Assembly: GCA_030248225.1 (NCBI GenBank)
Contig: JASANE010028299.1
Coordinates: 1-64,000 of the forward strand
Length of the DNA: 64,000 bases
DNA from: Trileptium ribeirensis
Taxonomy: Eukaryota; Nematoda; Enoplea; Enoplida; Thoracostomopsidae
Reading direction: 5' to 3'
Shown here: positions 11,531 to 24,095 of the stretch, piece after piece
How positions within the stretch are numbered: position 1 is the stretch's first letter
Layout: each line of letters starts with the position of its first letter
The notes under the pieces: generated by a model
Database searches by the model: none
Told to the model about the DNA's origin: nothing
What the model saw: only the letters and a program-made list of their open reading frames with translations
Program-made: the position numbers and the translations under genes

Positions 11531-13387
11531 ACCCTTCAGAGATTTACTTATATACATATACACTTTTATTTACGTTAAAATAATTTCGCATTTCTGATTT
11601 AAAACCTGTTATGTATTCCCCTTGAAAAAACAGTTAGTGTCAAATGTTTGAAGTTTAGCTTCATAAACCTTAAGCCTTTGTGCATTGCCTGACAAACCGT
11701 TGGTTAAAATTTATGCGTAGACAAAACTGTCATCCAAAATCAGTTTCACAACTATCTCAGCCTAGGATTATCTGTTTCAATTCATCTTGTTGTCACATTC
11801 ATTATGATACTATGTTTTCTTCAAATTTTCAATTCGATTGAATAGGTAAGCTCTCTCGCTACTGCTATATAATTCCACTGCCGCCATTGAATTGTTTTTA
11901 CAAATCTGACTACTGAAATCTATTTACGAGTCCAAAGAAACTAATTTAAAACGTGTCGGGCGTTGTTAAATAAAACATGTTTGGAGCTGAACATTACGGT
12001 TCTTGTTAGCACAATCGCGCCCGGAGAAAAGAGAAAATATAATGTATTGCTGCGAGACGTCTTCGAATTTTCAGGGAAACACTACTAAAACCATATGGAC
12101 ACTGCTTTTATGCGTGAATTGCGGAAACATATGAAATATATGAAACGTCATGTGAAATGTGAAGATAACGTTTTCATTCAATCAAATTTGCTCACTATAT
12201 CCTACAATTGATCATTAAATTGCATATAAACACAGAACCATTAACACAATGCCAGGAATACCGGCAAAGCGATATAGAATGTATGTTGGTGAAAAGGGTA
12301 GCTTGAACAATGTTGCTAGTTTTAAAACGTCTACAAAAATCATGGAGATCCAACAAACAACTGAATGTATATAGCTTAGAGTTATGTGGACTCTCGAAAT
12401 CATTCGATGGAATTGTTTTCTCTCGCCTATTCAGCCGATATGATCAGCGATATATACATGTATGGATTCGATATATTTTACAAAATTTAAAAAGTTACAA
12501 AAATCAATATAAATTAGACTTTATCGATATTTCAACGTACATCCATATATTTTATAGTTCTGAGCGTGTTTATGCTGTTATGATATAAATGTTATATGGT
12601 GATACTTTCCACGAAACACCGTTATTACTTGTGAACCGTTTATTCAATCGGATACTGATTACCCTAAAGAATTAAGAACAAAACTTAAAAAACAAGTATC
12701 TATCAAACAAATTTTCAATGTTCCGATTTTAGGGATCATATCATGTTATTGCTCCTATTATAACAGTAAGGAAAACTTGACTTCAGTACCACATAACAAA
12801 CATTTTATGTTCAATTGAAACCCAAGACAAGGCATAAGCTTAATCTTAGGTTTATACTTAGAGGTACAACGTTTATAAGTGGGGAACATATCATAATGAG
12901 CTATTGAATGTACAAAAACTCAGGACATGTTCCGATAGGAGTCCATTGCAAGTGTCCAAAAATTGATTTGTTACTAAGTAAGTACTCACCTAACGGTTTC
13001 GTACAAATCAGGAATTTATTTTTGTTCATAAGGCAACTGGCTAAAAGGTAGGTAGTACCTAGATCGCGTTTTCCCCGCTAATTAATATTGAAATAAACGT
13101 TAGACAAGAGTATGACAATTGTACGAAAACTTTTATGGTAGTATAATTTGCACAGATTATGAAATTTGACCTTTTGTCGGCAAAATTCGAGACGTAAAAC
13201 GACGTAAAACATATGGAATGACAATTTCGGCGTAAACAAGATTTTGTTTTTCAAGCACTTTAGTCTAATAAACTTAATTTGTTTCACCGGTGCGAATGAA
13301 CAGCGAATCTGTTCACCAGTGTAAACTAAGCGACTGGTTGACATGTATCTATGCTCTGGGCTTTCATGAAATATTGTTGTAATTATT
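11531..13387. other. unassigned AT-rich sequence
   Basis: ORFs of at most 92 codons (12310-12588, plus strand) without recognisable motifs. No tandem structure seen. Confidence 0.5.
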
Positions 13388-13390
13388 TAT

Positions 13391-13714
13391 TGCAAGAGTA
13401 AACTTAAGATGCGCCCCCAACCATCCTCTTTTAATACCATATACAAAACGTTGTCAGCGAACAAAACTCTTATTTCAATAGCCGTATCCAATTTCGACAT
13501 TTTTCTACGCCATAAACGAATGCAATTCGGCCCCTGTACTTTAAAACCAATGTGTTCGCGAACATTTTCAAATTATAATGTATGGAATGTGAAACGGACT
13601 AATTTCTGTTCTTTAACGCAAAAAAATGAAATTTGTGTTCAGTGAACAACTGAATGGCAATTGTCATTTGTAAAAAGGGGATGGTAAGCGGCGCAGCTTA
13701 AGTTTACTCATGCA
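13391..13714. mobile_element. 324 bp Harbinger-like MITE, family A, inverted copy
   Basis: Starts TGCAAGAGTAAACTTAAG and ends with the matching inverted terminus; TAT lies on both sides (13388-13390 and 13715-13717). The inside is the reverse complement of the element at 49847-50170, including the text around TCAGTGAACAACTGAATGG, and both are 324 bp long. It contains GTTCGCGAAC near 13554. No coding capacity. TIR plus 3-bp TA-rich duplication suggest the PIF/Harbinger group. Confidence 0.8.
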
Positions 13715-13717
13715 TAT

Positions 13718-14690
13718 GACATATGATAAGTGATATATGACATTGACATACCACTATATAAAACTATAAAATAAAAATTCTTAATATAACACCGTAATGT
13801 GTTGAATATTATTTTGATCACTACACCGTTGGTACTAAACCGCAAACTATAGCGAGTACTTCAAACCAACATAAAAGAAACCTTGTACATATATTTGTCA
13901 TGTTAACCCATTTAAAACAACATAAACTTAGCACATGGTTTTAACAAGTACGTATTATATATTAGCTGCAGATATAGTTATGCTTTTGCTTTGTAAGCTT
14001 AGAAAGAAACTAGCTTATTCACAATGATGGGCTTTAATATAAATGTTCGTTATACTACACGATATATTGGTATAGCGTCATGTTTAAGTATGAAACAAGT
14101 TATTGTAGGAAAAATGTCTTCAAGATAAAATGAAAACAAAATGCGTTTCAAAATCCTGTTTATGATTGGCGCATGAAAATTTTTATCGTTTTATGGCGTT
14201 TCCAAAGGAATTGTTTTACGAAGAGTCAATGATGACTGACTCTAGTAGAAAGTGTGGCACTATTCAGATTTCCCAAACATCCGAGGAATATCGCAATAAT
14301 TTGAGCCATCGCTCCCAAATCCTACAAGCGTGTCATAAACATGGCTACGCCATTCATGTTCTAGGACAACCATTTCCAGATCCCAGGTTCTTGGACTACA
14401 GAGAAATTCTCCAAAAATTTCCAAACGCCGACACCCCTCTCCCAGGAACCTTGGGTTGTATCAAATAGTGGTCCAACAGCGTAGGTTGGGTGTAATTTAG
14501 TGGTCCAAAGAACCAGGGACGGGGTCTTAATTTAATGGTGCGTGAAAATGGGTGGGATGTAAATTCAATAGTGCAAGGACATGAATGTGGTAGTCGTATG
14601 TATGACTCACTTGGTAGGCCGTAAACTTGGGGGTAACGTGGCAGCAGAAAAAAACGACGTTACATACACCAAACGTTTATATGGAAATCT
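13718..14690. other. unassigned sequence with weak 100-codon ORF
   Basis: A plus-strand ORF at 14166-14468 encodes a mostly hydrophilic 100-residue product of no recognised family. It is followed by a loosely repeated phrase around TTAGTGGTCCAA (14468-14580). Coding status is doubtful. Confidence 0.3.
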
Positions 14691-14694
14691 TAAG

Positions 14695-15297
14695 TGTGTC
14701 ACACTCTTCGTTAGAGTTGATCGTATTCGACTCTTGGTTTTCCTAAAGAGTGCCACACTCTTCGTTAGAGTCGATCGTATTCGACTCTTGGTTTTTCCTA
14801 AAGAGTGTTACACTCTTCGTTACAGTTGATCGTATTCGACTCTTGGTTTTTCCTAAAGAGTGCCGCACTCTTCGTTAGAGTCGATCGTATTCGACTCTTG
14901 GTTTTTCCTAAAGAGTGTTACATTCTTCGTTAGAGTCGATCGTATCCGGCTCTTGGTTTTTCTTACAGAGTGCCACATTCTTCGTTAGAGTTGATCGTAT
15001 TCGACTCTTGGTGCTTCCTAAAGGTGCCACACTCTTCGTTAAAGTCGATCGTATTGGACTATTGGTTTTTCCTAAAGAGCGCCGCACTCTTCGTTAGAGT
15101 CGATCGTATTCGACTCTTGGTTTTTCCTAAAGAGTGTCACACTCTTCGTTAGAGTCGATCGTATTCGACTCTTGATTTTTCCTAAAGAGTGTCACACTCT
15201 TCGTTAGAGTCGATCGTATTCGACTCTTGGTTTTTCCTAAAGAGTGCCACACTCTTTGTTACAGCTGATCGTATTCGACTCTTGGTTTTTCCTACTC
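14695..15297. repeat. tandem array, 54-58 bp unit, about 11 copies
   Basis: The unit carries CACTCTTCGTTAGAGTCGAT and ATTCGACTCTTGGTTTTTCC. Each unit includes inverted words (AAGAGTG and CACTCTT; GAGTCGA and TCGACTC), so single strands could fold. Copies differ by few substitutions, suggesting recent amplification. Confidence 0.9.
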
Positions 15298-15660
15298 CAA
15301 GTGGAAAAAGTTAGACAATTGAATATTAAAATTTGGTCTAATATGCAGCCATATAACAAAGTGCGACAGCTCTGTTTTAGGTTCATTGTACACCATGGTT
15401 GTTCTTTTGTCAAAATTGCGAACTGAATCGTGTAAAAAAATCGTACTATCATTTCTATCATCATCAGTGTTGCCAGTTTTAGTCAATGCCAACGGGGGCT
15501 CTCATATGTACAAAACGGGATTTACTTATACGCATATTTCTCAGTTGGTCCACGTGCAGCAAATGATATGCTAAATCGGACAATTAAGTTCGCTGTCAAT
15601 GGGTTTGCAGTATGCGACAAAAAAAGCAAATAGTAAACGCATTTCCACGTGTATGCTTTA
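15298..15660. repeat. dispersed repeat family F, copy 1
   Basis: A core around GTTGTTCTTTTGTCAAAATT (15401-15421) and its neighbours matches 22815-22855 in the same orientation, and the wording around GCTAAATCG is also shared. Ends were not found, so the class is unknown. Confidence 0.4.
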
Positions 15661-16366
15661 TATAAGAAAAAAAACAACCCTCCTCTTGGTAAGACCGTTA
15701 AATGCTTTTATGCAACTGCTATAAAAACACATTGTAACCTGGCGCTTACTATAAACTTAAAAGTTTACGTTTGGATTTGAACCTATAATTTAGCTATCGG
15801 CCTTTTAACTGACGTTCTTTAAAATATTAACAGGATCAGCGAAATTTTAATAAATATGATAAAATTGATACTGTAAAATTTGTCATTCGTCAAAAGTTGA
15901 ATATTTTTTGATGATATCATGTTGAAGGTAACTGAAGGAAGAAATGGTAAACGTATAAAAGCGGTACTTATTCCAACATTGTGTTTTGTTTTCGTACTCT
16001 GGGGGAAGGTTTATATTTTTGATTCTAACTAGACTCAGATATCGAATATGTGCTGAAATGGCCAATAGTTTAAACCCGTTCTGTTGGCTTCGAATTTGAT
16101 GAAGGGAATGAATTGCAAAACATCGATATCGACATATCGACTCCGGCAAATGTTATAGCAGCTAACTGAAATTTACTTATACAAATTCTCTGCTCAAAAA
16201 CTTTGGAAAAATCAGAACTGCCCTAGTCTAGAATTATCACTTTCGCTTGATTATCAAGGCTTGTGTTGCGATTTTGCAAAGTTTTCTATGAATCAACTTA
16301 TTAGGATTATCGTTAATTGATTTGTTTTAATAAAAGATGTGAAAAGATACACGAGCGAACATTCAT
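15661..16366. other. unassigned AT-rich sequence
   Basis: An 88-codon minus-strand ORF (15883-16149) has no recognisable features. Nothing else seen. Confidence 0.5.
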
Positions 16367-16437
16367 TGGACCAGCCGGGATTCGAACCCGGATATCTAGC
16401 TTGCAAGACTAGCGCGCTACCATTACACCACAGGCCT
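16367..16437 (-). tRNA. tRNA-Ala(UGC)-like gene or tRNA-derived repeat
   Basis: The minus strand folds as a cloverleaf: acceptor AGGCCTG with CTGGTCC, D stem GTGT/GCGC, anticodon stem CTAGT/GCTAG with loop CTTGCAA (anticodon TGC), and a perfect T stem CCGGG/CCCGG around TTCGAAT. G3 faces U70, the alanine identity pair. Two acceptor positions (1-72 and 6-67) do not pair, so it may be a pseudogene or the head of a tRNA-derived SINE. A TTTT run about 25 bases downstream could end pol III transcription. Confidence 0.6.
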
Positions 16438-16970
16438 CGATCACAGCGTGTTCAGCTACGCTATATATGCTAGCGTAGTGAGATGCTACACATGTCATCT
16501 TGTGTGAATCAACAATATATGGTTTCACATCATTTGTTTCACCTCGATCAGACAACTGCATCAAAGCCTCTTCCGGTGCTCAAACTTGAGTCAAGCCTAG
16601 GTTGAAGACAACGGTTAAGAGCAAGTATTTGAAACACTTACCATGAAAAATGGGTTTGGTTGAAAACTCAAATCTAAAAGTTGTTTCTGACACAGTAAAA
16701 AATACTATAAACGGAATTTACAACTACGTGTATTTAACAGTTGTGGCGAGTTTCGGCAAATTGCGGTGGAAGTGCCATGATTTTAGCCGCTCAGCCTGAA
16801 TAATAATTCGCTCAAAAGGGAGCAGCAATTTGTAGTCCGTTCGATTACGATGCAGTGAATAAAGTTAAAATTCATTGTATGTCTAAAGCGTTCGAAAATG
16901 CAACTGAACTCAATGATCTGGCGACTAATGTAATGATGCAGATTGCACATGATATTCTCCGGCATCACTT
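16438..16970. other. unassigned sequence upstream of the tRNA-like gene
   Basis: No recognisable gene or repeat. Confidence 0.5.
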
Positions 16971-17770
16971 AGTTCAACGGCAGGCAACGTCTTCGCAATG
17001 ACAAAGAACTTAGAGATCGAAAGTCTTCGCAGCTGCTTCAATCAATGCAATAACTTGTCGGTCCAAGCAAGGCAAAAGTCAATCATTCTATTCTCAGGCA
17101 GCTGTTCGTACATCGGTTACTCACTAGTGTTCAAACGGAAGGAGCGGTGGCTGACAATCGGTCAGTAGATGCTGTGGCAACAAACTACGGAAATCAATCA
17201 ACCAGTCGTAGATTCGATATCAAGCAAATCCAAACCAGGGCCCTACGAAATGGATCAATTGTGCGAAAAACTCGAACGGTTATCTCGAGAGGGATCAAGA
17301 CTACGCGCAGCAACGACATTATTGCCGACTGTTAAATCAGGGAGTTGTTGAAAGCAACTACAACCATGATGTCTGCTTTTACCGCAATAGGTTTGATAAC
17401 CACTCCCGTAGATTCCGAAGTTAAGTGTTGTTTCAGGGAAACGATAACTCTGGACAAAAATGGCGAAAGAACAATTAGTAAAAACACTCTTTCGTTCAGC
17501 AAAGTAAAAAAAACGTGCGGGGAAACTCCGGTTAGCCGGCGAAACAAAACCCATTACAAGCTGGTCAATTATTTTTCGTTAATTATCGCTTTGCGGAAAA
17601 CAGGTTTAGCTGACAGTGGATTATGGGTCAGCATTGTTCAAGCAACATTACAGGAACGACAACAATTTATGGCTTGTCCGAGGTACAAAGCAGCCAATGG
17701 TACGACGATTAAAGGCTCATACCGAACGATCGCTTATACTCGTTTTGGGTTTCAAACGAACATTCCATAG
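16971..17770 (+). pseudogene. possible decayed coding region, unknown family
   Basis: Composition is more coding-like than the flanks. ORFs at 17147-17335 and 17345-17770 share one frame and are separated by a single stop near 17333; a second frame (17169-17351) reads a charged, helix-prone segment rich in Glu, Lys and Arg. The 141-residue downstream ORF shows no domain I recognise. Broken frames of one old gene or transposon would explain this, but so would chance. Confidence 0.2.
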
Positions 17771-18262
17771 GGTCGTACGATTCCACACATAATTCAATTT
17801 CGCACATTAAAACGAATCATTATAGCGCCTGCGAATTTGACCTACAATCGCACTTCGCAAAACTAAATCAATTTGGGCTAAATATTTTCTTTTGTTTGGC
17901 GCAATGATAAGGCAAATTCACAAAACGCTATTGTATTTTTGAATTTGCGGTAGCATTGCACTAATACAAAAATATTCAACCTAAACTCACTTACTTTTGG
18001 TTGATACAATCGGGTCGCAAATTTACAAGCCACTGTAACCCTTGCGAATTGTGTCCGACAAAAGAAATTGTTTATCGAAATTTATTTAGTTTTGTAAAGT
18101 AAAATATTGCCTCGAATTCATAAATCACGAGTTTGAGATACAATAGTAACAATATCACTCTAAAATAATTTAGTTTTGAACGGTGCAATGGTATCTCAAG
18201 TTCGCGACTACTACAGTGATTTGTGAATTTTATGTGCCATTAAACGAATCAAAGAAAAACGT
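17771..18262. other. unassigned AT-rich sequence
   Basis: Nothing recognisable. Confidence 0.5.
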
Positions 18263-18265
18263 TTG

Positions 18266-18651
18266 TGCGATATTCACGTTGTAATGTTCCCAAGGTATGG
18301 GACTTATGTGCCCGACACCCTACCACAGCAAGGCGTTTAAAAAACCACTATGTTTTCCTAAAACTTTTCAAGGGTAGTTAGCTTGGGGCTGTCATTTTCC
18401 GATTGTGCAAGAAACCCGTGTATTCTTTGTAGTTTTATTGACGGTTTAACATTTGCAGTTTTTATGTGCCATGTTTACAACGTGCATATGTTCTAGATAC
18501 AAATATCGAAATTTTCTCAAATATACAAACAATACTATGGAAGGAATTGATTTACGGCATGGGTACGACCATGATTGTCTTTAGGTTATGGTCGGTACTA
18601 GAGAGGGAGAAAAGTTTCAAACATTGGGAACACTATAGCGTGAACGCCACG
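18266..18651. mobile_element. diverged MITE, family C
   Basis: The left end TGCGATATTCACG and right end CGTGAACGCCACG match, with changes, the termini of the element at 39275-39784. Both carry inner GTTCCCAA-type words next to the ends. An 82-codon ORF partly inside (18466-18714) is not considered a gene. Confidence 0.6.
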
Positions 18652-18654
18652 TTA

Positions 18655-19781
18655 GTCCAAATTAATTTGGTTATGATTGATGCAATAGTAGCTCAAACTC
18701 ACAAACAAGTATAGGATATTGCGAATTGAAGACAGAGTTGCAATGAAAACAAAAAATAGTTAGTCCAAATTTATTTAGGTTTGGACAGTATAAATGGGGT
18801 ATTTCAGTTGGGATGAGCCATGATTATCAAAACTTTGGCTTTATACAGTTAAGTTGGAGTCCGTTAAACTACAACAATAAATGACTTGATATTGCAATTG
18901 GACAAAATTTTAATTTACCGAGCCATTTAGAAAATCCGTCAAATTTTTTGCGTTTGTATTTACCGCATATTAAGACAGCTTCGTGTTGTTTTGGTTGTTT
19001 ACGAACGGGTACTATCAGGAAATCGCTGAGGCACATGGAAAGCTAACTAAGTATTAACGAAGCTGTCTGTCGAGGATCCAAGGAGTTTACAAAGATTAGT
19101 TTGGCGACACCAATAGTATGCGATCTAGAAAAAGAAAGCGCGATACTGAAAGCTCTAATTCATATAACAACGACCTCTGGTCTTTATATTTAAGAACTTA
19201 TCATTTTCAACGCTAAACCTCTTAATCAATTATTCCGTAACTTTCGTACAGAATGTATACCTGAAAATAATAATCGTAAAGTTTGTTTTGATAAAAATGA
19301 AAGAACTTAGATATAATAGATGCTAAACCTCATTTGCCCTGCTTAAATTTCTAAATACATGTTTTGCTAAAGAGGTGGTGTTTTTGACAACCTGAATTCA
19401 ATAACACTCTATGAGCGCAAAACTGCAAACGTACCTAGTTATTAAATATTTATGAATTCACTGGTATACGCTTAGAAGATAACTACCAAACTGTTCTATG
19501 CTGGTTCGTTGTTATTTTGTTGTTATGATGGTGATTGTCTGCACGATCCTTAAATTATCTAAAGATCGGAGCAGCGACGTAGATCACCGTTTGAAAACCT
19601 GACAAATAATATATTGACGAAGGACGATCGCAGAAAGTTTGAGCCCAAAAATTTTTGAATGAATAATAAGTTTGTACATGCGCTAACATGTATGTCTGAT
19701 AATATATATCAGACTTAGTTTGTTTAACTCATGATAATTTCATGTATTATGTTCGTGTTCTCTCTCCCGTTTGTAGTACAG
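18655..19781. other. unassigned AT-rich sequence
   Basis: No ORF of note, no repeat seen. Confidence 0.5.
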
Positions 19782-21125
19782 ATCATTTTATGGTTAGTGG
19801 GGGAATTGGGACCTTTGTTATTTTAATGTTCCTGATATTTGTGGTTTCAAACAAATTTTACAGACGCCGATTTTATTGTTAGTGGAGGAATTGGGACCTT
19901 TGTTGTTTTAATGTTCCTGATATTTGTAGTTTCAAACAAATTTAACAGACGCCGATTTTATTGTTAGTGGAGGAATTGGGACCTTTGTTGTTTTAATGTT
20001 CCTGATATCGGTGGTTTCAAACAGATTTCAAATAGGCCGATTTTATGGTTAGTGGGGGAATTGGGACCTTTGTTATTTTAATGTTCCTAATGTTGGTGGT
20101 TTCAAACAAATTTCAAACAGGCCGATTTTATGGTTAGTGGAGGAATTGGGACCTTTGTTGTTTTAATGTTCCTGATATTTGTGGTTTCAAACAAATTTAA
20201 CAGACGCCGATTTTATTGTTAGTGGAGGAATTGGGACCTTTGTTGTTTTAATGTTCCTGATATCGGTGGTTTCAACAAATTTCAGCCAGGCCGATTTTAT
20301 GGTTAGTGGAGGAATTGGGACCTTTGTCATTTTAATGTTCCTGATATTGGTGGTTTCAAACAAATTTCAAATAGGCCGATTTTATGATTAGTGGAGGAAT
20401 TGGGACCTTTGTTGTTTTAATGTTCCTGATATTGGTGGTTTCAAACAAATTTAAAACAGGCCGATTTTATGGTTAGTGGAGAAATTGGGACCTTTGTTGT
20501 TTTAATGTTCCTGATATTGGTGGTTTCAAACAAATTTAAAACAGGCCGATTTTATGGTTAGTGGAGGAATTGGGACCTTTGTTATTTTAATGTTCCTAAT
20601 ATTGGTGGTTTCAAACAAATTTCAAACAGGCCGATTCTATGGTTAGTAGAGGAATTGGGACCTTTGTTATTTTAATGTTCCTGATATTGGTGGTTTCAAA
20701 CAAATTTAAAATAGGCCGATTTTATGATTAGTGGAGGAATTGGGACCTTTGTTATTTTAATGTTTCTGATATTGGTGGTTTCAACCAAATTTCAAACAGG
20801 CCGATTTTATGGTTAGTAGAGGAATTCGGACCTTTGTTGTTTTAATGTTCCTGATATTGGTGGTTTCAAACAAATTTAAAATAGGCCGATTTTATGATTA
20901 GTGGAGGAATTGGGACCTTTGTTATTTTAATGTTTCTGATATTGGTGGTTTCAACCAAATTTAAAACTGGCCGATTTTATGGTTAGTGGAGAATTTGGGG
21001 CCTTTGTTGTTTTAATGTTCCTGATATTGGTGGTTTCAAACAAATTTAAAACAGGCCGATTTTATGGTTAGTGGAGGAATTGAGACCTTTGTTATTTTAA
21101 GGTTCCTGATATTGGTGGTTTCAAG
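19782..21125. repeat. 85 bp tandem array, about 16 copies
   Basis: Unit starts are spaced 85 bp (19866, 19951, 20036 and on). Each unit contains GCCGATTTTATGGTTAGTGG, GGAATTGGGACCTTTGTT and GTGGTTTCAAACAAATTT. Because 85 is not a multiple of three, reading frames do not run through it. Two main variants differ near the unit junction (AACAGACGCC and AAACAGGCC). Confidence 0.95.
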
Positions 21126-21484
21126 TAACTGAAGTAGCTTAGTCACCACATTTTCAGAAAGAAATTGACTTGCAGGAATATGTTCAGACACTGTTTACTA
21201 GAAAATTACTTGGGTTACTAAGCTTCGATTATATTTATAACGGTCGAATCGTTAAAGCTTAAAGCACAGGCGCACTGGTCGGGAATTAGTATTGGTATAT
21301 AAAATAATTCATAATACAGTTGATCTTAATTTTGATTCGTTGTTTACCCAATCTCCTCAGTGTGGGACAAGAGGAAATTTGTAAATTATTTAACTGCGTA
21401 GATTCGTAAATCTTTTTTTCCGCAGAATAAATAATTCCGATTTGGAATAGTATATATGTATGAAAAGGTGGTAAATTTACCTAC
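21126..21484. other. unassigned spacer
   Basis: AT-rich, nothing recognisable. Confidence 0.5.
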
Positions 21485-22285
21485 GGTATGTGCATACATG
21501 CCTGCAGGGTAACCCCCCCCCCCCGAGGTCTGGACCCCCCTGAGGCCGAAAAGTCCAGGGGGGGTTACCCCCCTGGGGGTGCGCAGCACAAAACTTGCGC
21601 AAATTGTGCCTGCTTGTTGCTAGTGGTGCATATGCAGCTGTAAATTTGTGGAAAGCTTTTTGTTGAAAGACGTCATTCCCTGAAATAAAAGTTAACCGAA
21701 ATACTTATTTATATACTAACTAGATTTAGACATTGAATGTCTGCTATGGTCCACGGTGGATTAACCACGAACTCAGCACTAAAATAGCACTGGAACACTC
21801 CATCGCCGTAGGAGTCGCACCCGATAGCTCAGCAGACAAAAGCCACGGGCGAGCTTTCTTATGCCACAGACCCGTACCACATGAAATTGCTCAATTTTTA
21901 CTTAGTTGTCATTTCATTTGTTTCTGAATTTGAAGCTAAATCAACAAGTGTCTTTGATTGTCCTAACGAGCGTTCTGGGACCGAATCGGCACCAGTTTAG
22001 GCAGAGATAGATTAAAATAACTGAAAGAATTACTGTAGATCAACAAATACGGTGAAAAACGTGCGCAATGTGCGCCTTCGCGTTTCTTGCGGTGCATGTA
22101 GACAAACTGATCACGTAGGTGAAAAATATACATCCGACGACCAATAAAAAAGGTCCTCACGAGACCGACCCCCCTAGACAAATTTGGCCGGCCAGGGGGG
22201 CTAACCCCCCCTGAGATGGCCGCGACCCACGCCCCCCCGTGGGGGCCTCTACCCCCCTGGCATGACCGACCGTCGGCATGTATGG
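21485..22285. repeat. pair of C/G-rich hairpin blocks about 650 bp apart
   Basis: Block 1 (about 21508-21582) and block 2 (about 22165-22262) contain long C and G runs that pair within each block, for example CCTGGACTTTT-type words facing GTCCAGGGGG, and GCCCCCC facing GGGGGC. The outer edges carry CATACATGCC (left) and GGCATGTATG (right), which are inverted, so the whole may be one element of about 800 bp. Text between the blocks (TGCGCAAATTGTG near 21595 and TGCGCAATGTGCG near 22063) is partly duplicated. Such C and G runs can form quadruplex or i-motif structures. Confidence 0.4.
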
Positions 22286-22779
22286 GTATGTGCTTTCAAA
22301 GGGCATGTATCTAAACTATTGAGTCTTCCCTGAAGTGGGTTTATGTAAGAGACATTTCCACGGCCCAACATGTCCTGTCAACTATTATTATTACCTGTTT
22401 TTAGGCTTATTCATTGTAATTTTTGTTTATTGTTGTGTTTGTTTGCAAATTTAATGAAAATAAAATAAAATGTAGCGAACTGACAAAAGTAGAAATCCTT
22501 AACTCAAAACTAACTGAATAATTCGTTGATCCTTTGTGTATTTTATGCAATGTTGAACATTTCTTTTGCCTCGACGGCTAATTGAATATGGGTCGTTTGT
22601 GAGCGAGCTTTCGAATGCAAGTCACTACACTATCTGTGAGCATTTGCTAGTTTACTGAAGGAACTTTTCGCAAAGCGGGCAAATAAACAATACACGTGCA
22701 AACACACGTCCCAAGACAAATCCTACCGAGCTACTAGCGTGTCGCTTCACAATGCACGCCGTATCAAATGTGTTACACT
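22286..22779. other. unassigned sequence
   Basis: Nothing recognisable. Confidence 0.5.
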
Positions 22780-23160
22780 AATCTGCGAACGTGAACCCAC
22801 TTTGTGTGCGCACACCATTGTTGTTCTTTTGTCTAAATTACGAACTGTAACGTGCACCTTTATACCTTGAGCATTATGGATTTTAATGAACGCGAAGAAG
22901 GGCTCTGTGATGTACGAACGGAATTTGCGTGCAAGCGTATTTCTGCATTTCGCACAGCTGGTCGCGTTCACCAAATAACATGCCGAGTCGGACAGCTATG
23001 TTCTATGTTCGCGGTCTATGTGTGTTTTTATATATGTTGAAACGCGATTGGTAATCGCGTTTTTTCGTGTACGCGGTCGAAAAAATGCGATGCTAAATCG
23101 CTAAAAAGCGACCGTGAACAGCACACTTGTTGCAGTATCACAAATCTTTGTTCGCGTACA
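22780..23160. repeat. dispersed repeat family F, copy 2
   Basis: Shares its core (GTTGTTCTTTTGTCTAAATT, 22819-22838) with 15401-15421. CpG-containing words such as TTCGCG and ACGCG are frequent. Ends not resolved. Confidence 0.4.
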
Positions 23161-24090
23161 TAAAGAAAAATTTGATTTGTGTGCTTTCATCGCTTTTACG
23201 ATCATGAACTGGTTTGAGAAAAGAACAACCGAACTGTTACGAGGGAAAGGTTAATACTTTGTTGTATATATTTGGAAAACAATTTTTTAAAAACTGTGTT
23301 AAAGTATTAAAAAGTGCTTTAAAATATTTCATGTTTCATAATCGAGGCATTCGTAAAGAAAATGCATATTTGAAAAATGGCATTCGAACAAACGTTAATT
23401 AATATCTTCCATGAATTAACTCATTGAAAAGCAGTGAAAATTTGCGATGTGCCACAGCCACCATGCTGTGACACTGTTTTATGTTTTTGTCAAACTATGC
23501 ATTATTCACTTCAGTTACACAACAATGATGCACTTGCTATATTGTGCATAGCTTAGTAAAAGTGACTGCTCAAGTAACGCATGATGTTCATGACATTTGA
23601 ATGGTGGAAGCGTCTCAGAAGATTCGTTAGACCACTTGATTGATTGCATTGAAGATTGTACTCATACATGGACCGCAGTCCGAAGTCCCGAGGATTAGGA
23701 GGTTAGCCCGTACGGAGGGGAGGTGGTCTTTCGGCTTCTTCAGGGGTAGAGGCCGATGGGCGGCGTAGGTTGAGGTAGGAGGGGAAGGGATTGGCAAGCG
23801 ATGCTTCAGAGCCTGCACTGAAGGTTGAGTGACCTGTCAGAGGGTTGTAGCCTCAGTGGGGTGACCCCTACCCTCCCATATAAGCACGTATGATTGTAAT
23901 GAATAATCCACCAAAGTTCGCTTTATAAAGTTATACTTCTAATGTATATCACGAATTGTAGTAAACATGCATGTCTTGCATTTACTATCTCGGGTCACCA
24001 GTACTGTGATACATTTGCTGTTCACGGAGATACTCTTCTTGATAAATATAAATACAAATACAAATATAAATACAAACATAAATACATATA
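23161..24090. other. unassigned sequence with GC-richer patch and microsatellite
   Basis: A GC-richer, hairpin-prone patch lies at 23670-23880 (possible fragment of an element). A TACAAATATAAATA-type microsatellite lies at about 24036-24090. No gene seen. Confidence 0.45.
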
Positions 24091-24095
24091 TGTAT

